This document shows, piece by piece, positions 5,630 to 9,450 of a stretch of 9,450 bases of DNA. The position numbers were made by a program, and so were the translations under genes. This DNA comes from Deltaproteobacteria bacterium (GTDB taxonomy: Bacteria > Desulfobacterota > Deferrimicrobia > Deferrimicrobiales > Deferrimicrobiaceae): positions 1 through 9,450 of the forward strand of contig DOTC01000128.1 of the NCBI GenBank assembly GCA_003513855.1. The letters are read 5' to 3'. Numbering within the stretch: the stretch's first letter is position 1; every line of letters begins with the position of its first letter. The notes beneath the pieces were generated by a model. The model was not told the DNA's origin. It saw nothing but the letters and a program-made list of their open reading frames with translations, and searched no databases.

Positions 5630-7372
5630 CTACCTCGCGGTATCGGCCGCCGGTGTGGGAGTTCCTCCCAGCGTCGCGACGAACCGGAGCACACCCTCCA
5701 CCACCACCCAGGCGGCGATCACGAGCACCAGGCCGTTGATGATCTGCAGCAGCACGTTTCCTTGCTTCATGTACATCCCCTGGTTGATGACGAGTGCCCA
5801 GAAGGTCATCACCACCATGAAGCACGCGGGAATGGCGGTGAGGATCCACCCCCGGCTTCCGCGCTGGAGGAGATAGAGGGTGATGACGGTCAGCACCAGG
5901 GCCGCCAGGACCTGGTTGACCGCGCCGAACAGCGGCCACAGCGTGAGCGCGCCCTTTCCGCTGGCGCCGGTGGCAAACGCCAGCATTGCCGCCGCGGCGA
6001 CAGCGACGAAGGTGGCCACGTATTTGTTGCGGAAGGACTCGAAGCCGAGGCTGGTGAACAGCTCGGAGAGCACGTAGCGCTGGACGCGGGTGGCGGTGTC
6101 GAGCGTGGTCCCGGCGAAGGAGGCGACGAACACGCCCATGATGACGATGGCAATGGCATGCGGCATTCCGAAGGACTCCATCATGTTCGCCGCGCCGACA
6201 ACGAAGGCACTGATCTTCGAGCCGAGGCCGGCGGCGGCGGTCCAGGAGGAGTAGTGGGCGGACCAGGCGCCAACGCCTGCCAGAGAGGCGCCCGCCTTGG
6301 TGGTGTAGCCGAGACCGATCCCGGCGCAGGTGGCAATGATCACCAGCATCGAAAGGGAGGACTCGGTCAGCATCCCGCCGTAACCGACGAACAGCGAGTC
6401 CTTCTCGTTGGCGATCTGCTTGGCGGAGGTGCCGGAGGAGACCAGCGAGTGGAAGCCGCTGATGGCGCCGCAGGCGATGGTGATGAACAGGAACGGCCAC
6501 ATGCTGGGGGCCGCTTCCGGGGAAGCCTGAACCGCCGGTGCGACGAACGCCATGTCGGTGGTGAACGCCGCAACGAAAACGCCCAGCACCAGCAGCCCCA
6601 TGGCGATCATGAGCTGGTGGCTGTTGATGAAGTCGCGCGGTTGGAGCAATGTGGTCACCGGCAACACCGAGGCGAAGAACGCGTAGGCCAAAAGGATCAG
6701 GGTCCAGGTGCCGGTTGCCGGCATGCCGGCGATCTCCGGCATCACGATGGGAGCGTAGGCTCCCCACCAGACGGTGAGGTACATCGCCCCCACGGCCACG
6801 ATCGACCAGAGGAGGACGCTGGCGCCGCGCTTGTACACCGCCCAGCCCAGCGCCATGGCGATGGGGATCTCCAGCCACACCGGCAGGACCGAGCCGGGAT
6901 ACATGGCGAAGATGACCGCGATCACCAGGCCGAATATGGCGGTGATGATCAGCAGTTCCAGGAAGACGATGAGGAAGAAGATGAAGCGGGTGCGGGGGTT
7001 GATGTACTTGGAGGTGAACTCCGACACCGACTTGCCCTGGTTGCGCATGGAGATGATCAGCGCGCCGAAGTCGTGCACCGCGCCCATCACGATGGAGCCG
7101 AGGAAGACCCACAGCAGCGCCGGCACCCAGCCCCAGATGACGGCGATGGCCGGCCCGACGATCGGGCCGGTCCCGGCGATGGAGGTGAAGTGGTGTCCGA
7201 AGATCACCTCCTTCTTCGTCGGGACGAAATCGACCCCGTCCTGCAGTTCCTTGGCGGGAACCTTGGCATCAGCCGCCAACTGGAAGATCTTGCTTCCGAG
7301 GTAGCGCCCGTAGAGCCGGTAGGCAAGTAGGTAGCCGACGAACGCCAACACCATGATGAATAATGCGTCCAT
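5630..7372 (-). CDS. cstA: Carbon starvation protein CstA-family transporter
   Basis: Integral inner-membrane protein of the CstA family (TC 2.A.114); E. coli relatives are CstA and the pyruvate:H+ symporter BtsT, so pyruvate or small peptides are the likely substrates. 580 residues, shorter than E. coli CstA (about 700). The family hallmark FGHHFTSIAGTGPIVGPA spans residues 58-75, followed by IWGWVPALLWVFLGSI and GAVHDFGALIIS (97-108). Many hydrophobic spans alternate through the rest, including SGFHSLVSSGTSAKQI in the middle and the FAGTTLDTATRVQRYVL segment, both typical of CstA. ATG at 7372 is chosen because a perfect AAGGAGGT lies 5 nt upstream and MDALFIMVLAFVGYLLAYRLYGRYL is the normal first helix; the frame stays open up to 7558, but that part has no CstA-like sequence. 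It is the first gene of a three-gene operon, with a promoter about 170 nt upstream. Confidence 0.95.
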   Translation of the reverse strand: MDALFIMVLAFVGYLLAYRLYGRYLGSKIFQLAADAKVPAKELQDGVDFVPTKKEVIFGHHFTSIAGTGPIVGPAIAVIWGWVPALLWVFLGSIVMGAVHDFGALIISMRNQGKSVSEFTSKYINPRTRFIFFLIVFLELLIITAIFGLVIAVIFAMYPGSVLPVWLEIPIAMALGWAVYKRGASVLLWSIVAVGAMYLTVWWGAYAPIVMPEIAGMPATGTWTLILLAYAFFASVLPVTTLLQPRDFINSHQLMIAMGLLVLGVFVAAFTTDMAFVAPAVQASPEAAPSMWPFLFITIACGAISGFHSLVSSGTSAKQIANEKDSLFVGYGGMLTESSLSMLVIIATCAGIGLGYTTKAGASLAGVGAWSAHYSSWTAAAGLGSKISAFVVGAANMMESFGMPHAIAIVIMGVFVASFAGTTLDTATRVQRYVLSELFTSLGFESFRNKYVATFVAVAAAAMLAFATGASGKGALTLWPLFGAVNQVLAALVLTVITLYLLQRGSRGWILTAIPACFMVVMTFWALVINQGMYMKQGNVLLQIINGLVLVIAAWVVVEGVLRFVATLGGTPTPAADTAR

Positions 7373-7377
7373 TACCG

Positions 7378-7392
7378 ACCTCCTTGGTTGAT
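7378..7392. repeat. 15-bp direct repeat, copy 1 (covers the cstA ribosome-binding site)
   Basis: ACCTCCTTGGTTGAT on the plus strand. Read on the minus strand it is ATCAACCAAGGAGGT, which contains the cstA Shine-Dalgarno. An exact second copy lies at 7610-7624. One mismatch after the repeat, the next two bases (TT) match as well. Confidence 0.85.
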
Positions 7393-7540
7393 GTTGAGCG
7401 TGGATGGAGCGCCCAAACAACAAACCACGCGCCACGGACCCGAAAAATATGAAAAAGAGCGCATCCCTCGATCCGGATCGTCTCTCCGAAATACCGGGCT
7501 TCGCCGCCGCGACCCACCGGTTTCCACAAGGGATACTTTT

Positions 7541-7569
7541 TGTATACTCCTTACACATCTGGATGGCAA
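7541..7569 (-). promoter_or_regulatory. Probable sigma-70 promoter of the cstA operon
   Basis: On the minus strand TTGCCA (7569-7564, 5 of 6) is followed after exactly 17 nt by TATACA (7546-7541, 4 of 6). Transcription would begin near 7534 and leave a leader of about 160 nt before the ATG. The CCATTTT/AAAATGG inverted repeat ends immediately upstream of the -35, where an activator would sit. No CRP-like TGTGA-N6-TCACA site was seen. Confidence 0.5.
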
Positions 7570-7609
7570 ATCCATTTTCCGTGCAATGGAATCACCCGTA
7601 CAAAATGGT

Positions 7610-7624
7610 ACCTCCTTGGTTGAT
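7610..7624. repeat. 15-bp direct repeat, copy 2 (upstream of the cstA promoter)
   Basis: Exact copy of the sequence at 7378-7392. On the minus strand it again gives AAGGAGGT, but no ORF longer than a few codons follows: a TTG-started frame stops after three codons. It is either a relic of a duplicated leader or a coincidence. Confidence 0.85.
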
Positions 7625-7727
7625 CTTCTCGCCGATTTGCGCTGCGGATTTCCGAAATGAGAGACTAGAATAGAAATGGTGGCAGTCGGGGAGCAGGGGA
7701 ATCAGCGGGAAGGGAGGAGGACCGGCC

Positions 7728-8399
7728 ATGTCTCATCGGGCACGACAGCTCCTGGACGATACGCGCAAAGCCATCGCATCCACCGAACAGCGGATTCGCC
7801 GCCACCCGTACCTGGAGGCCCTGGAGGCGCAGAGGGTGGAGAAGGGTAAGCTGTCGCTGTTCGCGGGCCAGCAGTGTCACATCATCGAGAGCGACCTCCG
7901 CAGCGTGGCGCTGATCGTGTCCCGGGCAGAGTCGCAGGCCGCGCGGGACTTTCTCGCAGGAATGCTGCAAGGGGAGCGCGCGGCTCTTACGGCCTTGTGG
8001 GCCTTCAGTCGGGCGTTGGGCCTGTCATCGGAACAGCTGCATGCGGCAGAGCCGCTCCCCGGCGCGTTCGCCTACAGCGCGTATGTGAACTGGCTCGCCA
8101 CTTACGGAACGGCCGCGGAATTCGTGGGGGCCTTCCTGGTCAACCTTACGGCCTGGGGCGAAAACTGCGGCCGGATCAGCCGGGCGCTCCAGGCGGGCTA
8201 CGGTCTTTCCAGGGATGACGTCGCCTTCTTCGATCTGTTTGCCAGCGCACCGCCCGGTTTCGAGGAGCAGGGCCTGTCAGTGGTGCAGGAAGGGCTGTCG
8301 CAAGGGGCGGATCCCGTGCGCATCCGGCGTGCGGCCCGCATGCTGCAAGGGTTCGAGTTGCTTTACTGGGACACGATTTGGGAGGCCACCAGAGGCTGA
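7728..8399 (+). CDS. TenA/PqqC-like protein (haem-oxygenase fold)
   Basis: 223 residues, all-helical, fitting the TENA/THI-4/PQQC group, whose members include thiaminase II (thiamine salvage), PqqC and CADD-like enzymes. Recognisable parts: YLEALEAQRVEKGKLSLFAGQQ near the N-terminus, the helix CHIIESDLRSVALIVSRAES, the central AYSAYVNWLATYGTAAEFVGAF segment typical of TenA, and the C-terminal FELLYWDTIWEA, equivalent to the TenA helix with the catalytic Glu and FW pair. By eye, the position of the TenA catalytic Cys is not Cys here (LVNLTAWGENCG); the only nearby Cys is several residues on. Canonical thiaminase II activity is therefore doubtful. The ATG follows GGGAGGAGGA. It is divergent from the cstA operon and no thi or pqq genes are near, so the substrate cannot be inferred. 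Confidence 0.75.
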   Translation: MSHRARQLLDDTRKAIASTEQRIRRHPYLEALEAQRVEKGKLSLFAGQQCHIIESDLRSVALIVSRAESQAARDFLAGMLQGERAALTALWAFSRALGLSSEQLHAAEPLPGAFAYSAYVNWLATYGTAAEFVGAFLVNLTAWGENCGRISRALQAGYGLSRDDVAFFDLFASAPPGFEEQGLSVVQEGLSQGADPVRIRRAARMLQGFELLYWDTIWEATRG

Positions 8400-8435
8400 C
8401 CCGCGATCCCCAACAGCATGATTCCAGGTGGATGC

Positions 8436-8831
8436 ATGAATACCAAACCGAATATTGGAACCAGATATTGCAGAGTATTTAGAATTTCTTTTTATATAAG
8501 TCTACTATCTATTTTCTTATCCATTACAATTATTCTATCAATTTTAGATATAGTTATGCATCCACCATCACCTGTTCGTTTAGAAAACATGAAAGACCAA
8601 AATATGTTTTATATAAAGCATCTGGCTATGCCTTTGCTGGCGATGTTTTTTCTGATAATACACCTGATTTCCCTAATATATTTTAACATTTACCTGGCAA
8701 AAATAGTTTCCATTGTTGGCAAAAGCAGTTCATTTTATATAATTTTTAACTTTTTAACAATGCCACTTGGAAGTATTTTGGTATTTTTCAGAATTAGAAA
8801 ATTAGCCATCGAAAAAGAATTTTGGCGTTAA
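8436..8831 (+). CDS. Unrecognised small membrane protein, three predicted helices
   Basis: I do not recognise this family. 131 residues from ATG at 8436, chosen because AGGTGG lies 4 nt upstream; an in-frame ATG at 8418 would add six residues (MIPGGC). Predicted membrane spans are about 17-40, 63-88 and 100-118, separated by a short loop containing HPPSPV and by a polar GKSSS turn; the C-terminus is basic and charged (RIRKLAIEKEFWR) and probably cytoplasmic. There is no catalytic motif. Base composition drops abruptly compared with the preceding gene, and AT-rich codons dominate (many ATA, TTA, TTT), which suggests separate ancestry or horizontal transfer. It converges with the next gene with 26 bp between the stops. 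Confidence 0.65.
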   Translation: MNTKPNIGTRYCRVFRISFYISLLSIFLSITIILSILDIVMHPPSPVRLENMKDQNMFYIKHLAMPLLAMFFLIIHLISLIYFNIYLAKIVSIVGKSSSFYIIFNFLTMPLGSILVFFRIRKLAIEKEFWR

Positions 8832-8857
8832 ACATAGGGAAGAACTCCTCTTTGCAG

Positions 8858-9316
8858 TTATTCTCTTATCGGAAATGTAGCCGACAGAATATTGGATAAA
8901 TTCCCTTGAATATCCGAAACGGATAAAACAAACGTATAAACACCGGCCGTTGAAGTATCAAATGGTATCGCTTTAGAAACCCTTCCTGTCGGAGCAACAT
9001 TATAATCCTTGATATCTATTAATACGTTATTTTTGACTTTCCCGCTTTCATCGTAAACCGTGAAGTACGCTTCCTTCAGGTCCAGGTCATTTTCTATAAC
9101 ATCGAAATGGATCCTCACTGTGACATTCCCTCCGCCCGCATCAACAACTGACGATACGGGGGAATGGGTGAACTTGGAAATTAATGGGACGCCGGGTACC
9201 AGGTCCCCGGTATCCATTCCTTTCCCACTGGTTTCATCGTTTCCATAACGAATGAAGAAAAATAATGCGAGCAAAATACTTATTATTAAGATGTTCGATA
9301 AGCCTTTTTTTTTCAT
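8858..9316 (-). CDS. Unrecognised membrane-anchored protein with probable Ig-like beta-sandwich domain
   Basis: 152 residues. The N-terminus is MKKKGLSN followed by an uncleaved-looking hydrophobic span (8-22, ILIISILLALFFFI) and then a polar linker rich in D, G and P, giving a type II anchor or a signal peptide. Residues about 52-150 alternate beta-like strands (NVTVRIHFDVIEN, KEAYFTVYDESGKV, VYTFVLSVSDIQGN) with D/G/N turns, which resembles Ig-like or cadherin-like extracellular domains and calcium-binding folds; there are no cysteines and no catalytic motif. The ATG at 9316 is preceded by AGAGG with a 4-nt gap. It lies in the AT-rich part of the window. The function is unknown; a periplasmic or surface-exposed adhesion or binding role is the most that can be inferred. 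Confidence 0.65.
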   Translation of the reverse strand: MKKKGLSNILIISILLALFFFIRYGNDETSGKGMDTGDLVPGVPLISKFTHSPVSSVVDAGGGNVTVRIHFDVIENDLDLKEAYFTVYDESGKVKNNVLIDIKDYNVAPTGRVSKAIPFDTSTAGVYTFVLSVSDIQGNLSNILSATFPIRE

Positions 9317-9381
9317 CTTTCCTCTTTCCTACTACCTCTTCCATCCTTCTGTGGCGATCTACATCAGGATTGCTTTAGCAG

Positions 9382-9409
9382 ATTAAAAATTGATTTCATG
9401 CCATGTAGA
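9382..9409 (-). promoter_or_regulatory. Candidate promoter of the Ig-like protein gene
   Basis: On the minus strand TCTACA (9409-9404, 4 of 6) and TTTAAT (9387-9382, 5 of 6) are 16 nt apart, about 65 nt upstream of the ATG. An 8-bp inverted repeat ATCTACAT/ATGTAGAT (9357-9364 and 9403-9410) brackets it, with the outer arm over the -35. AT-rich DNA gives such matches easily, so this is tentative. Confidence 0.3.
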
Positions 9410-9450
9410 TTTTGCAATAAGCATTCCTGGCAAAACACTACCCTAATATC

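Larger units (their letters stand above)
7373..7727. other. Divergent intergenic region between cstA and the TenA-like gene
   Basis: 355 bp with no convincing gene. Contents: the cstA ribosome-binding site, a 12-bp palindrome CGATCCGGATCG (7469-7480) in the cstA leader, the cstA promoter (7541-7569), an inverted repeat CCATTTT/AAAATGG (7572-7578, 7602-7608), and a second copy of the 15-bp sequence over the cstA ribosome-binding site (7610-7624). A TAGAAT box at 7666-7671 may be the -10 of the plus-strand gene, but no good -35 is in place. Short ORFs here overlap on both strands and look random. Confidence 0.6.

Noticed and set aside
5336..7330. 664-codon plus-strand ORF antisense to cstA
   Set aside because: The translation is dominated by H, D, G, E and R runs with no hydrophobic core or motif; it mirrors the codon bias of cstA on the other strand. 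A 501-codon minus-strand frame in the same area is likewise a shadow.
5630..7558. Extended start of cstA at 7558 (642 codons)
   Set aside because: The extra 62 residues have no CstA similarity and would begin within the promoter region; ATG 7372 has a perfect ribosome-binding site and the normal first helix.
8832..8857. Bidirectional terminator between the two convergent AT-rich genes
   Set aside because: The 26-bp gap holds only a 4-bp inverted match, with no stable stem or T-run.

Overview
The window is 9.45 kb of bacterial DNA. Most of it is GC-rich (40 of 60 bases are G/C at 8101-8160), and it switches abruptly to AT-rich DNA near 8436 (14 of 60 at 8461-8520). Gene content suggests a delta-proteobacterium in the broad sense (Geobacter/Desulfuromonas-like, or a related uncultured lineage). 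The reasons are the probable selenocysteine peroxiredoxin, a sigma-54-like promoter, and a CstA/ArsA-family gene cluster. This placement is inferred from gene types, not from a marker gene.

Layout. (1) 1-1475, minus: a MatB-like malonyl-CoA synthetase whose last residues lie beyond the left edge. (2) 1476-1849: a divergent promoter region. (3) 1850-3205, plus: malonyl-CoA decarboxylase. Together these two enzymes form a malonate-to-acetyl-CoA route. (4) 3415-3618, plus: a cold-shock protein with a GTG start, a structured leader with a sigma-54-like element, and a strong intrinsic terminator at 3658-3689. (5) 3723-4265, minus: a 2-Cys peroxiredoxin in which an in-frame TGA stands exactly at the peroxidatic cysteine and a bacterial SECIS-like hairpin follows it. 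It is best read as one selenoprotein gene, not two broken ORFs. (6) 7372 down to 4410, minus: a compact operon of a CstA-type carbon-starvation transporter, a 94-residue helical protein, and an ArsA/GET3-family ATPase, with the last two genes overlapping by 11 bp. (7) 7373-7727: the intergenic region between cstA and the next, divergent gene, with a good promoter for the cstA operon and a 15-bp repeat of its ribosome-binding region. (8) 7728-8399, plus: a TenA/PqqC-like protein of the haem-oxygenase fold. (9) 8436-9450: an AT-rich stretch with two convergent unrecognised genes, a three-helix membrane protein and a membrane-anchored protein with a predicted beta-sandwich domain.

How the parts fit. 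The synthetase would charge malonate to malonyl-CoA and the decarboxylase would release acetyl-CoA and CO2. The cstA operon pairs a nutrient (pyruvate or peptide type) transporter with a soluble ATPase and a small protein of unknown role; this is the least understood unit here. The peroxiredoxin and the cold-shock protein are stress-related single genes. Two very long ORFs antisense to the synthetase and to cstA are judged to be shadows. No tRNA, rRNA, CRISPR array, IS element or phage gene was seen.
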